From Salibaculum griseiflavum (GTDB lineage Bacteria > Pseudomonadota > Alphaproteobacteria > Rhodobacterales > Rhodobacteraceae), in contig NZ_QETF01000006.1 in the NCBI RefSeq assembly GCF_003129565.1, forward strand, positions 124,001 through 188,000: a DNA stretch of 64,000 nt, read 5' to 3'. Under the pieces are notes generated by a model. That model did no database searches. It was not told the origin of the DNA and was given only the letters and a program-made list of their open reading frames with translations. The stretch's first letter is position 1, and each line of letters starts with the position of its first letter. The position numbers and the translations under genes are program-made. Shown here piece after piece: positions 8,756-16,698 of the stretch.

Positions 8756-9526
8756 ATGAAGAAACCCAAATGGGTCGTCGAGAAGGAACAGGCCCGGCGC
8801 AAGGCCGCGGCAGAAACCGTCTGGCTGTTCGGCATTCACGCGGTGCGCGATGCGCTGATGAACCCGGCCCGCGAAAAATTGCGGCTCGTCGTGACCAAGA
8901 ACGCGCTGGACCGGCTGGGCGAGGCGGTGGCCCATGGCCCCGCCCCCGAAATCAGTGATGCGCGCAGGTTCGCGGCCCCCATCGACCCGCAATCGGTGCA
9001 TCAGGGCGCGGCACTGGAGGTCAGGCCGCTCGATTGGGGCAAGCTGGCCGATGCCTGCTATCCGGACGGTGCTGCGCGGGTGGTTCTGCTGGACCGGGTG
9101 ACCGACCCGCATAACGTGGGCGCGATCCTGCGCTCGGCCGAGGTGTTCGGCGCAAAGGCGGTGATCGCGGTGCAGCGTCATTCGGCCCCCGAGACCGGGG
9201 CCCTGGCCAAGACGGCCTCGGGCGCACTGGAACGTCAGCCCTACCTGCGGGTGAAGAACCTCGCCGCCGCCATGGAAGAGCTGAAAGCCATAGGTTACCT
9301 CGTGCTGGGCCTGGCCGGCGAGGCCGGGGACAGTATCGAAACGGCCCTGGCGGGGCAGACGGACCGCCCGGTGGCGCTGGTCCTGGGCGCGGAGGGGCCG
9401 GGATTGCGCGAGAAAACCCGGGCCACCTGCGACAAACTGGTGAAAATCGACTTCGCGGGGCCGTTCGGGTCGCTCAATGTCTCCAACGCGGCGGCGGTTG
9501 CCCTATATGCAAGTCAGCAGCGCTGA
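8756..9526 (+). CDS. rlmB: 23S rRNA (guanosine-2'-O)-methyltransferase RlmB (SpoU/TrmH family)
   Basis: A 256-residue SpoU-family methyltransferase. The N-terminal substrate-binding part starts with WLFGIHAVRDALMNP. The knotted SAM-binding domain carries the three SpoU motifs: LLDRVTDPHNVGAILRSAE, LVLGAEGPGLR and the final LNVSNAAAVALYA. It methylates the ribose of a conserved guanosine in 23S rRNA (G2251 in E. coli). The ATG at 8756 follows a good AAGGAG; longer versions would read through the divergent tRNA. Confidence 0.92.
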   Translation: MKKPKWVVEKEQARRKAAAETVWLFGIHAVRDALMNPAREKLRLVVTKNALDRLGEAVAHGPAPEISDARRFAAPIDPQSVHQGAALEVRPLDWGKLADACYPDGAARVVLLDRVTDPHNVGAILRSAEVFGAKAVIAVQRHSAPETGALAKTASGALERQPYLRVKNLAAAMEELKAIGYLVLGLAGEAGDSIETALAGQTDRPVALVLGAEGPGLREKTRATCDKLVKIDFAGPFGSLNVSNAAAVALYASQQR

Positions 9527-9535
9527 GGAGAGCCC

Positions 9536-9862
9536 ATGCCCGCCCGAAAGATCGCCACCTGCTGTTACTGCGGCACCCGTGCTGCGCTGGTCCTGAAAGG
9601 GCGCGACCGGCACGAGCTGGCCTGTTCCAGCTGCGGGGCGCCGCTGCATGATCTCAAGCAGATGCCGATGTCTGGATCAGGGCCGGCCGGGGCAACCGCG
9701 CCACGGGCGACGCCCGCCCGCCCGGCCCCGAGGCCGACCCACCCCAAGGCGGACTGGGGGCGCCCGGAACGGCCGAAGCGCAAGAAGAAACGCAAGGGCG
9801 GCAAGCGCGCGAAGAAGATATTCGAAGAGATCTGGGACGTGGTCGAAGACATCTTCGACTGA
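9536..9862 (+). CDS. Small zinc-ribbon protein with basic tail
   Basis: A 108-residue protein beginning 9 bases after rlmB with a clear GAGGAG ribosome-binding site. Two CxxC pairs, CYCG near residue 10 and CSSC near residue 32, form a probable zinc ribbon. A low-complexity Pro/Ala/Arg linker follows, then a very basic stretch (KRKKKRKGGKRAKK) and an acidic end (FEEIWDVVEDIFD). No enzymatic function can be assigned. The charge pattern suggests nucleic-acid or protein binding, which is inference. It is probably co-transcribed with rlmB. Confidence 0.8.
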   Translation: MPARKIATCCYCGTRAALVLKGRDRHELACSSCGAPLHDLKQMPMSGSGPAGATAPRATPARPAPRPTHPKADWGRPERPKRKKKRKGGKRAKKIFEEIWDVVEDIFD

Positions 9863-9966
9863 TCACCCCGCATCACGTCCCGGCGAGCAGGCTGTCACAG
9901 GTCTTTCCCCGGGCGGCCGGGGCGCTCAGATTGACCGAGATGCTAGACAACGGGACCCGATCCATC

Positions 9967-10422
9967 ATGCCGACACGCCGCACACTTTTGGCTGGAGCGC
10001 TTTGTGCCCCGCTCTCCCTGACCCTGGGAAGCCGGGCGCTGGCGCGCGAGCCCGAGATTTTCAGCACCGACGACATGGCGATCAACGGCGCCGATCCGGT
10101 CGCCTATTTCGAGGGTGCCGGGCCGGTCGGAGGCCTGGCCGCGCATCGGCTGATGTGGCGCGGGGCCATGTGGTATTTCGCCGATGACGCCAACCGCCGG
10201 GCTTTCGAACGCGACCCGGAGCGCTTCGCCCCGGTATTCGGCGGTTATTGCGCCTTCGCGGCCTCGCGCGGCTATCTCGCGCCGACGATCCCCGAGGCCT
10301 GGACGCTGCATCAAGACCGCCTCTACCTGAACGCCAACCTGCGGGCGCGTGCGCTCTGGTTGCAGGATGTCGAGGGCAATATCGCAAAGGGGCAGGAGAA
10401 CTGGCCGGGCATCCTGGGCTGA
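9967..10422 (+). CDS. YHS-domain protein with twin-arginine-like signal
   Basis: A 151-residue protein. The chosen start (MPTRRTLLAGALCAPLS) begins a signal with a paired Arg, resembling a Tat or Sec leader, followed by ALARE as a likely cleavage region. The mature part is a YHS domain: INGADPVAYFEGAGPVGG, then WYFADDANRRAFERDPERFAP and GGYCAFA. Related proteins are periplasmic and some bind metals such as copper; the exact role is unknown. An upstream in-frame start at 9931 would hide the signal peptide and is less likely. Confidence 0.85.
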   Translation: MPTRRTLLAGALCAPLSLTLGSRALAREPEIFSTDDMAINGADPVAYFEGAGPVGGLAAHRLMWRGAMWYFADDANRRAFERDPERFAPVFGGYCAFAASRGYLAPTIPEAWTLHQDRLYLNANLRARALWLQDVEGNIAKGQENWPGILG

Positions 10423-10471
10423 GTTCACATTTTCCTGAGCGGCCTTTTTCCGGCATGGCGCCTACTTATGT

Positions 10472-10568
10472 AAGGCAATGAAGCAAGAGCGCGGAACGCC
10501 TTGCTTCTCTCACTGTCCCTCGTTCCGTACCTGTGCGCCCAAGGTTCCCACCTTGGGCGCTTTTTTCT
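10472..10568 (+). ncRNA. Candidate small RNA (two hairpins ending in an intrinsic terminator)
   Basis: Between the YHS gene and the CoA-binding gene lies a compact structured stretch. Hairpin 1 pairs GAAGCAAG (10480-10487) with CTTGCTTC (10500-10507), extended by GCG/CGC inside after a bulged A. A pyrimidine-rich linker of about 27 bases follows, then a perfect 10-bp terminator stem with six T. A possible -10 (TTATGT near 10467) lies just upstream. It could equally be the 3' UTR of the YHS gene. No known RNA family was recognised. Confidence 0.45.
10535..10567 (+). terminator. Intrinsic terminator
   Basis: A perfect 10-bp stem, GCGCCCAAGG with CCTTGGGCGC, closes a 6-base loop (TTCCCA) and is followed at once by TTTTTTC. 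It ends the transcript from the YHS gene or from the candidate small RNA and insulates the CoA-binding gene. Confidence 0.92.
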
Positions 10569-10595
10569 TCGCCCCGTGCGGGCTAGCCTGCGGCC

Positions 10596-11063
10596 ATGAC
10601 ATACAGCGACTCGCATCTGCGCCGGATTCTCGACCGTGCCCATACCATCGCCATCGTCGGGGTCAGCGCGAACCCGGTGCGCCCGTCCTATTTCGTGGCC
10701 CGCTACCTGGGGCTGAAGGGCTATCGGGTGATCCCGGTCAATCCGGGCCTGGCGGGCCAGGAAGTGCTGGGCGAGACGGTCCATGCCAGCCTGTCGGACG
10801 TGCCCGATGACGTGGACATGGTCGATATCTTCCGCCGCTCCGACGCGGTGCCACCCATCGTGGACGAGGCGCTGGCGCGGTGGCCGGACCTGCAGACGAT
10901 CTGGATGCAGATCGGTGTCGTCCATGAGGGCGCGGCGACCAAGGCCGAGGCGCGCGGCGTCGACGTGGTCATGGATCTGTGCCCCAAGATGGAATACCAG
11001 CGCCTGTGCGGCGAGCTGTCGCGCGGCGGGATCAATACCGGGCGCATCTCGTCCATGCTCTAG
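10596..11063 (+). CDS. CoA-binding domain protein (YccU-like)
   Basis: A 155-residue single-domain protein of the CoA-binding Rossmann family. Landmarks are the dinucleotide-like loop TIAIVGVSANPVRPSY (residues 17-32), GYRVIPVNPG, and VDMVDIFRRSDAVPPIVDEA. The last third has WMQIGVVHEGAATKAEARGVDVVMDLCPKME, typical of the group. It resembles the N-terminal part of succinyl-CoA synthetase alpha. The physiological role is not known. It stands alone, after an intrinsic terminator. Confidence 0.88.
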   Translation: MTYSDSHLRRILDRAHTIAIVGVSANPVRPSYFVARYLGLKGYRVIPVNPGLAGQEVLGETVHASLSDVPDDVDMVDIFRRSDAVPPIVDEALARWPDLQTIWMQIGVVHEGAATKAEARGVDVVMDLCPKMEYQRLCGELSRGGINTGRISSML

Positions 11064-11127
11064 GGGCGCTGCCCCTCTTGGCCTGCGGCCAATTCACCCC
11101 GGGATATTTACCGGTCCAGAGAAAGGG

Positions 11128-11415
11128 TCAGGATTCGATGTCGGCCGCCAGGCGCAATTCGCGCATGGGGCGCACCACGTCGATGCAGGCCTGGTAGGTG
11201 GGGTGCGCCTTGTATCGCGCGAGGGCCGCGTCATCGGCGAATTCGGCATAGACCACCACGTCGACCGCGTTGCCTGTCAGTTGGTCCGCATTGAGGGACC
11301 GGCGCACTTCGAACGTGTCATGTTCGGGGATCGTGGCAAGCATGTTCAGCCCGTCCTCGATCTTCTGCACATCCGCCGGATCCCTGGCGGAAAAGAACAC
11401 GATATGGCGGATCAT
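11128..11415 (-). CDS. Dabb-domain (stress-responsive A/B barrel) protein
   Basis: A 95-residue protein starting [12 protein letters not shown] and matching the dimeric alpha/beta barrel Dabb family (RHIVFF near the start, DVVVYAEFADDAALARYKAHPTYQ in the second half). Family members range from plant stress proteins to small cyclases; no reaction can be given here. Its ATG overlaps the hisE stop (ATGA), so it is the last gene of the his operon segment and probably co-translated. Confidence 0.85.
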   Translation of the reverse strand: MIRHIVFFSARDPADVQKIEDGLNMLATIPEHDTFEVRRSLNADQLTGNAVDVVVYAEFADDAALARYKAHPTYQACIDVVRPMRELRLAADIES

Positions 11416-11710
11416 CGGTTGGCCTTCTCTTCGATACCGCTTTGCTTCTGGCGACTGGCAAGTTCCGCTTCAATGTCCGAAAGTGTCACACCCCGCGCGG
11501 CGCACATGACCAGCAGGTGATAGAGCGCGTCCGCGGCTTCGGCGGTCAGCCGCTCGCGGTCGTTTCTGACCGCTTCGATGATCGCCTCGACCGATTCCTC
11601 GCCGAATTTCTCGGCGGCCTTGTCGGGGTTGGACAGCAGCCTGGCGGTCCAGCTGGTGTCGGGGTCGGCCCCCTTGCGGGCGGCGATGGTGGCGGCAAGA
11701 TCTGTCAGGC

Positions 11711-11714
<4 letters not shown>
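11412..11714 (-). CDS. hisE: Phosphoribosyl-ATP pyrophosphatase
   Basis: A 100-residue HisE, an all-alpha NTP pyrophosphohydrolase of the MazG-like fold, catalysing the second step of histidine synthesis. Seen motifs are [14 protein letters not shown] with the metal-binding Glu residues and [12 protein letters not shown]. The start at 11714 ([15 protein letters not shown]) overlaps the hisF stop as ATGA. In this organism hisE is separate from hisI, as usual for alphaproteobacteria. Confidence 0.95.
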
Positions 11715-12496
<782 letters not shown>

Positions 12497-12499
12497 GGG

Positions 12500-12796
12500 C
12501 TACCGGTGTTTTGCGCGACGGGTCTCGGTGCGTCTTATGCCCCAGCCTGCCAGCAGAAGGAAGAACCCGATCAGCGCCAGCAGGAGACCGGGCGGTATCG
12601 CCCAGAGCAGGCGGTAACTGGCCGCCATCGGGCCGTTGATGGACCGGCCGAACAGGATGCAGCCGGTGCTGCCGGCCTCGTTCACGGAGCATCCCTCAAG
12701 GACGCTGGCCAACGTGCTGGCCGAAAGCGGCAGGACCACGGGGACGAGACCGACAAGCAGGGTGGCCAGCCCGAGCAGGCGCAGGGTGCGGCCCAA
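12500..12796 (-). CDS. Small two-helix membrane protein between hisA and hisF
   Basis: This is a coding stretch of about 98 residues between hisA and hisF, in the frame closing at 12500. Two hydrophobic segments (around LLGLATLLVGLVPVVLPLSA and LLWAIPPGLLLALIGFFLLL) flank a loop with two Cys. A TTG at 12796, 4 bases after the hisA stop, gives the neatest start; an ATG at 12850 inside hisA is the alternative. No function is recognised. A small gene at this point of the his operon is common in Rhodobacterales, as recalled from related genomes. Confidence 0.65.
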   Translation of the reverse strand: MGRTLRLLGLATLLVGLVPVVLPLSASTLASVLEGCSVNEAGSTGCILFGRSINGPMAASYRLLWAIPPGLLLALIGFFLLLAGWGIRRTETRRAKHR

Positions 12797-12800
12797 GGCG

Positions 12801-13520
12801 TCAGCCCCGCAGCAGATCGAGCGCCGCGCCCAGGTCGATCGCCCCGTCATAGAGCGCGCGGCCCGAAATGGCGCCGGAGATTGCCCCCGTAGCCTTGAGC
12901 GCTGCCAGATCGTCGAGCGACGAAACACCGCCCGATGCGATGACGGGAATGCTGACGGCGCGGGCCAGCGCCTCGGTCGCCGGGATATTGGGGCCGCCCA
13001 TGGCCCCGTCGCGGTCGATGTCGGTGTAGATGATGGCCGCCACGCCCGCATCTTCGAAGGATTTGGCAAGGTCGGTGGCGTCCACGTCGGTTTCCTCGGC
13101 CCAGCCCTTGGTGGCGACGCGGCCCTGGCGCGCGTCGATGCCCACGGCGACATGGCCGGGGAAGGCGCGGGCGGCTTCGCGCACCAGGTCGGGGTTTTCC
13201 ACGGCCACGGTGCCCAGGATCACCCGTTCAAGCCCCTTGGACAGCCACATCTCGATCGTGGCCATGTCGCGGATACCGCCACCAAGCTGGGCCGGCACAT
13301 TGCACTCGCGCAGGATCGCCTCGACCGGGGCGGCATTGACGGGGCTGCCGGCAAAGGCGCCGTTGAGGTCCACAAGGTGCAGCCATTCGCACCCGGCCTT
13401 GACGAAATCGCGGGCCTGGGCGGCGGGGTCCTCGTTGAAGGTGGTGGATTTCTCCATGTCGCCGCGCAGCAGGCGCACGGCGTGGCCGTCCTTGAGGTCG
13501 ATGGCTGGATACAGGATCAT
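12801..13520 (-). CDS. hisA: ProFAR isomerase (phosphoribosylformimino-AICAR ribotide isomerase)
   Basis: A 239-residue (beta/alpha)8 barrel, isomerising ProFAR to PRFAR in histidine synthesis. The N terminus [17 protein letters not shown] carries the general base Asp; the second catalytic Asp is in [12 protein letters not shown]. Phosphate loops GGGIRD and ASGGVS are present. It is the first gene of the visible his segment and has a divergent neighbour (DUF2147), so its promoter lies in 13521-13651. Confidence 0.96.
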   Translation of the reverse strand: MILYPAIDLKDGHAVRLLRGDMEKSTTFNEDPAAQARDFVKAGCEWLHLVDLNGAFAGSPVNAAPVEAILRECNVPAQLGGGIRDMATIEMWLSKGLERVILGTVAVENPDLVREAARAFPGHVAVGIDARQGRVATKGWAEETDVDATDLAKSFEDAGVAAIIYTDIDRDGAMGGPNIPATEALARAVSIPVIASGGVSSLDDLAALKATGAISGAISGRALYDGAIDLGAALDLLRG

Positions 13521-13651
13521 GGCGGAGTCTCCGGCGGGTTTTCGGCCCTTATGCACGACGCGGGCGCGGATGCAACGCGACCCCACGTCAGCCTTGATCG
13601 GACCACGGTCCTCGGCACAGGCTGTGGCCCAGTTTCTGGGAGGAAAGAAAG

Positions 13652-14038
13652 ATGAAAAAGACACTGACCCTTGCCGCAGCCCTTGCGGGGTTCGCATCGC
13701 TTGCCGCAGCCGACCCTGCCGAGGGGATCTGGCAGACCCAGGTGGACGATCGCGCCTATGCCTACGTGACCATGTCGACCTGTGGCAGCGCGGTTTGCGG
13801 GACGATCAGCCGGACCTTCAACTCCGATGGCGAATACCAGTCCGAGAATATCGGCCGCCAGATCGTCATCGACATGGTGCCGCAAGGCGGCGGGTCCTAC
13901 GAGGGCAGCGTGTGGCGCCCCTCGAACGACAAGATCTATATCGGCAAGATGGACCTGAACGGTGATCGGCTGAGCCTGAGGGGCTGCGTCCTCGGCGGAT
14001 TGATCTGCGCAAATCAGACCTGGGCGCGCATCCAGTAA
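13652..14038 (+). CDS. Secreted DUF2147 protein
   Basis: A 128-residue protein with a signal peptide ([20 protein letters not shown]) and a DUF2147 domain. Typical features are the start DPAEGIWQT, the two conserved Cys around [14 protein letters not shown], and the ending [18 protein letters not shown]2147 proteins are periplasmic or outer-membrane associated and of unknown function. It stands alone, divergent from hisA and convergent with the small-RNA array that ends near 14109. A GGAGG ribosome-binding site precedes the ATG. Confidence 0.88.
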   Translation: MKKTLTLAAALAGFASLAAADPAEGIWQTQVDDRAYAYVTMSTCGSAVCGTISRTFNSDGEYQSENIGRQIVIDMVPQGGGSYEGSVWRPSNDKIYIGKMDLNGDRLSLRGCVLGGLICANQTWARIQ

Positions 14039-14108
14039 GGCTGGGGCCGAATTTCGCAGCGGGTGTCTCCGGGGCACTGAGGTTGCCCGTTTCGGCTTTC
14101 TGGCGGCT

Positions 14109-14157
14109 GAAAACGAAAAAAGCGGTGACGCCAGGGAGGAGGAGGGGCGCCACCGCT
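14109..14157 (-). terminator. Intrinsic terminator formed by the last CcsR-like hairpin
   Basis: On the minus strand the fifth hairpin (AGCGGTG paired with CACCGCT) is followed directly by TTTTTCGTTTT. The stem plus T-run makes a good Rho-independent terminator for the DUF1127/small-RNA transcript. Confidence 0.88.
14121..14157 (-). ncRNA. CcsR-like small RNA, hairpin 5 (terminator-proximal)
   Basis: The minus strand reads AGCGGTG ... CACCGCT around a loop with CCCCTCCTCCTCCCT. It is the most diverged copy, with GCC/GGC pairs inside the stem. It ends the array and carries the T-run. The CCTCCTCCC motif could pair with Shine-Dalgarno-like purine runs of target mRNAs. Confidence 0.82.
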
Positions 14158-14168
14158 TCTTCGTGTCA

Positions 14169-14199
14169 CGTCCGACCAGGGAGGAGGAGAGGCCGAACG
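14169..14199 (-). ncRNA. CcsR-like small RNA, hairpin 4
   Basis: A 9-bp stem, CGTTCGGCC with GGTCGGACG (including two G-T pairs), closes the loop TCTCCTCCTCCCT. The stem sequence differs from the other copies while pairing is kept, which supports a functional hairpin. Confidence 0.85.
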
Positions 14200-14219
14200 A
14201 TCCTAACTTGGGTGAAGGT

Positions 14220-14254
14220 GCGGCGATGCCAGGGAGGAGGAGAGGCACCGCCGC
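14220..14254 (-). ncRNA. CcsR-like small RNA, hairpin 3
   Basis: An 11-bp stem, GCGGCGGTGCC with GGCATCGCCGC (one G-T pair), presents the loop TCTCCTCCTCCCT, identical to the loops of copies 1, 2 and 4. Confidence 0.87.
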
Positions 14255-14266
14255 GTCTTCTGTTCG

Positions 14267-14301
14267 GTGCGCCGCTCAGGGAGGAGGAGAGAGCGGAACA
14301 C
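14267..14301 (-). ncRNA. CcsR-like small RNA, hairpin 2
   Basis: A stem of 10 pairs with one mismatch, GTGTTCCGCTC with GAGCGGCGCAC, presents the loop TCTCCTCCTCCCT. Confidence 0.86.
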
Positions 14302-14309
14302 CTGTTTCA

Positions 14310-14336
14310 GGGCTTCAGGGAGGAGGAGAGAAGCCC
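14310..14336 (-). ncRNA. CcsR-like small RNA, hairpin 1 (first after the DUF1127 gene)
   Basis: A perfect 7-bp stem, GGGCTTC with GAAGCCC, presents the loop TCTCCTCCTCCCT. It starts 11 bases after the DUF1127 stop codon, so both are surely on one transcript. Confidence 0.87.
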
Positions 14337-14347
14337 CGATTCTTGAA

Positions 14348-14563
14348 TTACAGTTCTTCGGCAGCCTGTTGGGCGATGCCGGGGATCATCGAACGGTGAA
14401 TGCCCATATCCGCGAGATCGCGGTCGCTGACGCGGGACAGTTCATCGTAAGTGGTGCGGTAGACCTTGCGCTTTGCGGCGCGCAGGGCGAGGGCTTCGCG
14501 CAGTCTGGCAAACCGCTCCGAGAGGGAGGGGCCGTGAACGCGGATATCGGTAATGTGTGCCAT
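14348..14563 (-). CDS. ccaF1: Small DUF1127 protein, CcaF1-like
   Basis: A 71-residue basic protein. The C-terminal half (residues 41-57, ELSRVSDRDLADMGIHR) is the DUF1127 signature. The start MAHITDIRV at 14563 has AGAGG upstream. In Rhodobacter sphaeroides a DUF1127 protein of about this size (CcaF1) is encoded directly ahead of the CcsR1-4 small RNAs; it binds RNA and affects their maturation. The same order is seen here, with five hairpins. The shared function is inferred from that synteny. Expression there is driven by RpoH-type sigma factors under oxidative and heat stress. Confidence 0.9.
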   Translation of the reverse strand: MAHITDIRVHGPSLSERFARLREALALRAAKRKVYRTTYDELSRVSDRDLADMGIHRSMIPGIAQQAAEEL

Positions 14564-14683
14564 GGTGGCCTCTTTCGTTTCGGTTTTCGTTTCGGAGCGT
14601 TCTGCGTCGTTCGAGACTGAAGATAGGCGAATGCTGCAATTGCACAATCCTCCGATTGGTCAATGCTGCTATGCAGAAAGTGC

Positions 14684-14707
14684 ATGGGGATGTGCTTGAA
14701 ATTCAGG
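14684..14707 (-). promoter_or_regulatory. Candidate RpoH-type promoter for ccaF1 and the small-RNA array
   Basis: On the minus strand CCTGAA (14702-14707) and CCCCAT (14684-14689) are 12 bases apart, close to the sigma-32 pattern CTTGAA/CCCCAT. They lie about 120 bases upstream of ccaF1. The match is imperfect at the -35 and is offered because the orthologous locus is known to be RpoH-dependent. Confidence 0.35.
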
Positions 14708-14827
14708 CACCTGTGCACATTGGGCAGGATAACGTAGGGGAAGCTTTGCTCTCCGCTCAATTCGTGACATCTGTTGCAGGGCTTTGAGGCGAATTATGTA
14801 TCCGGGATACAGCAAAAGGGGGCTTTC

Positions 14828-15916
14828 ATGTCTGTCACCAAGGAATCGGTACTGGATGTCCTGTCACGTCTGACCCTGCCTGATGGCGGCGATCTGGTTT
14901 CGCGGGACCTGGTGCGCGCGGTTACCGTGGACGGCGCTGCGGTGCGTTTCGTGATCGAGGCGCCGTCGCCCGAAGCGGCGCAGGGCATGGAGCCCGTGCG
15001 GCAGGCCGCCGAAGCGGCGGTGAAACAGGTGCACGGTGTGGAAAGCGTTTCGGCGCTGCTGACCGCCCATGGCCCCGCCGCCGCCCCGAAGAAGGCCCCT
15101 GCCGGCGAGCCGCCAAGCCTCAAGATCGGGCGGCACCCGACGCCGCAGTCGGGACCGCAGGGCGTGCCGGGTGTGGATCGGATCATCGCCGTGGGATCCG
15201 GCAAGGGCGGGGTGGGGAAATCCACCGTCGCCTCGAACCTTGCCGTTGCGCTTGCCCGCGAGGGGCGCAAGGTCGGCCTTCTGGACGCCGATATCTACGG
15301 CCCCAGCCTGCCACGCATGATGGGCGTCAGCAAACGCCCGGCCAGCCCCGACGGCAAAACGATCATCCCGCTTCAGGCGCATGGCGTCACGGTCATGTCC
15401 ATCGGGCTGATGGTCGACCCGGATACGGCCGTGGTCTGGCGCGGCCCCATGTTGATGGGGGCGCTGCAACAAATGCTGACCCAAGTGGAATGGGGTGATC
15501 TGGATGTGCTGATCGTCGATCTGCCGCCGGGCACCGGCGATGTGCAACTGACCCTGTGCCAGAAGACCCATCTGACCGGCGCGGTGGTCGTGTCCACGCC
15601 ACAGGATGTGGCGCTGCTGGATGCGCGCAAGGCGATCGACATGTTCAACACGCTGAAAACGCCGATCCTCGGGCTGGTCGAAAACATGTCCACCTATATC
15701 TGCCCCAATTGCGGGCACGAGGCGCACCTGTTCGGCCATGGCGGTGTCGCGAAAGAGGCCGAGAAACTTGGCGTGCCATTCCTGGCCAGCCTGCCGGTCG
15801 ACCTGGACACGCGGCTGGCCGGCGACAACGGCGTGCCCATCGCAGCGACCGACAGCGCCATGGGCAAGGCCTATGGTGAACTGGCCCGGCGCTTCGTTGA
15901 CGGGGGAATGGGGTGA
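14828..15916 (+). CDS. mrp: Mrp/ApbC family iron-sulfur cluster carrier ATPase
   Basis: A 362-residue P-loop ATPase. A short MIP18-like N-terminal domain (about residues 1-85) is joined by a Pro/Ala linker to the Mrp core. The core has the deviant Walker A GKGGVGKST, the switch I-like stretch DADIYGPSLPRMMG, and the CPNC pair (YICPNCGHEAHLFG) thought to hold a bridging Fe-S cluster. It probably carries Fe-S clusters to apoproteins. The start at 14828 follows AAGGGGG. The next gene overlaps its stop. Confidence 0.93.
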   Translation: MSVTKESVLDVLSRLTLPDGGDLVSRDLVRAVTVDGAAVRFVIEAPSPEAAQGMEPVRQAAEAAVKQVHGVESVSALLTAHGPAAAPKKAPAGEPPSLKIGRHPTPQSGPQGVPGVDRIIAVGSGKGGVGKSTVASNLAVALAREGRKVGLLDADIYGPSLPRMMGVSKRPASPDGKTIIPLQAHGVTVMSIGLMVDPDTAVVWRGPMLMGALQQMLTQVEWGDLDVLIVDLPPGTGDVQLTLCQKTHLTGAVVVSTPQDVALLDARKAIDMFNTLKTPILGLVENMSTYICPNCGHEAHLFGHGGVAKEAEKLGVPFLASLPVDLDTRLAGDNGVPIAATDSAMGKAYGELARRFVDGGMG

Positions 15917-16392
15917 TCATCCGCCCGGCGGTGGCCTCAGACTGGCCCGCAATCTGGGCAATGCTGGAGCCGGTCTTCCGGGCGGGAGAGACCTATGCCG
16001 TGGACCGCGACATTTCCGAGGGCGCGGCGCGGGCGATGTGGCTCGATGGCCCCGCGGCGACCTTCGTGGCCGAAGAGGCCGGTTTGCTGGGCACATATTA
16101 CATAAAGACGAACCATGGCGGCGGTGCCTCCCATGTCTGCAACTGCGGGTATGTCACCGATACGGCGGCCCGAGGCAGGGGCGTGGCGCGGGCCATGTGC
16201 CTGCACTCGCAGGAGCGCGCGCGGGCGATGGGTTATCGCGCCATGCAGTTCAACCTTGTGCTGGCCTCGAACACAGGGGCGGTGCGGCTCTGGGAAACCC
16301 TGGGCTTCGGGATCGTCGGCACCTTGCCGGAGGCCTTCGACCACCCCGCGCTCGGGCCGGTCGATGCCTACGTGATGTGGAAGGCGCTCTGA
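15913..16392 (+). CDS. GNAT family N-acetyltransferase
   Basis: A 159-residue GNAT protein. The acetyl-CoA loop is seen in CGYVTDTAARGRGVARAMC (RGRGVA near residue 90) and the late motif in NLVLASNTGAVRLWETLGF. The start is a GTG overlapping the mrp stop (GTGA), so it is coupled to mrp. The substrate cannot be told from sequence. It is the last gene before the mraZ leader region. Confidence 0.9.
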   Translation: MIIRPAVASDWPAIWAMLEPVFRAGETYAVDRDISEGAARAMWLDGPAATFVAEEAGLLGTYYIKTNHGGGASHVCNCGYVTDTAARGRGVARAMCLHSQERARAMGYRAMQFNLVLASNTGAVRLWETLGFGIVGTLPEAFDHPALGPVDAYVMWKAL

Positions 16393-16397
16393 CAGGG

Positions 16398-16412
16398 TGG
16401 GAAACCCTGGGA
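16398..16412 (+). promoter_or_regulatory. MraZ-box-like direct repeat, site A
   Basis: Two TGGGA units (16398-16402 and 16408-16412) are separated by 5 bases, the spacing of the MraZ recognition repeats known upstream of mraZ in other proteobacteria. It lies just after the GNAT stop, far (about 560 bases) from mraZ, so it may be chance. Confidence 0.3.
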
Positions 16413-16664
16413 CAGGCCCGAATTTCGAATCACTTCCAGCTGGGAAAGAGGGGCTGAACCCCATGAATCTGCCTTGAAACCTGCCGGAATACCCGGTTAG
16501 TGAGGTTGTCGTGCAATTTTTTCGGCACTTCATGGAACCTTTGCGAATGCCCTATATATGGTGTCTTGAGCAGATAAATCCACTCTATATGCCAAGAAAA
16601 TCCTATTTTCACCACTTCATCTTGTTCTAAGGCAGTGCGAAAATCAGCATGTTGTGCCATGCAT

Positions 16665-16698
16665 TCCCAAAAAATCCTTTGCTTCCCATGTTTTCCCA
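16665..16698 (-). promoter_or_regulatory. MraZ-box-like repeats, site B
   Basis: Read on the minus strand there are TGGGA units at 16694-16698, 16684-16688 and 16665-16669. The first two are exactly 10 bases apart; the third is one base out of register with the expected 20. MraZ represses its own cluster through three to four such 10-bp spaced repeats in other bacteria. The position, about 275 bases upstream of mraZ, is acceptable for a promoter region. Confidence 0.4.

Noticed and set aside
14121-14336. Evenly repeated AGGGAGGAGGAG units that look like a CRISPR array
   Set aside because: The repeats are only 12-13 bases long, sit in hairpin loops with paired, covarying flanks, and follow a DUF1127 gene; there are no cas genes.
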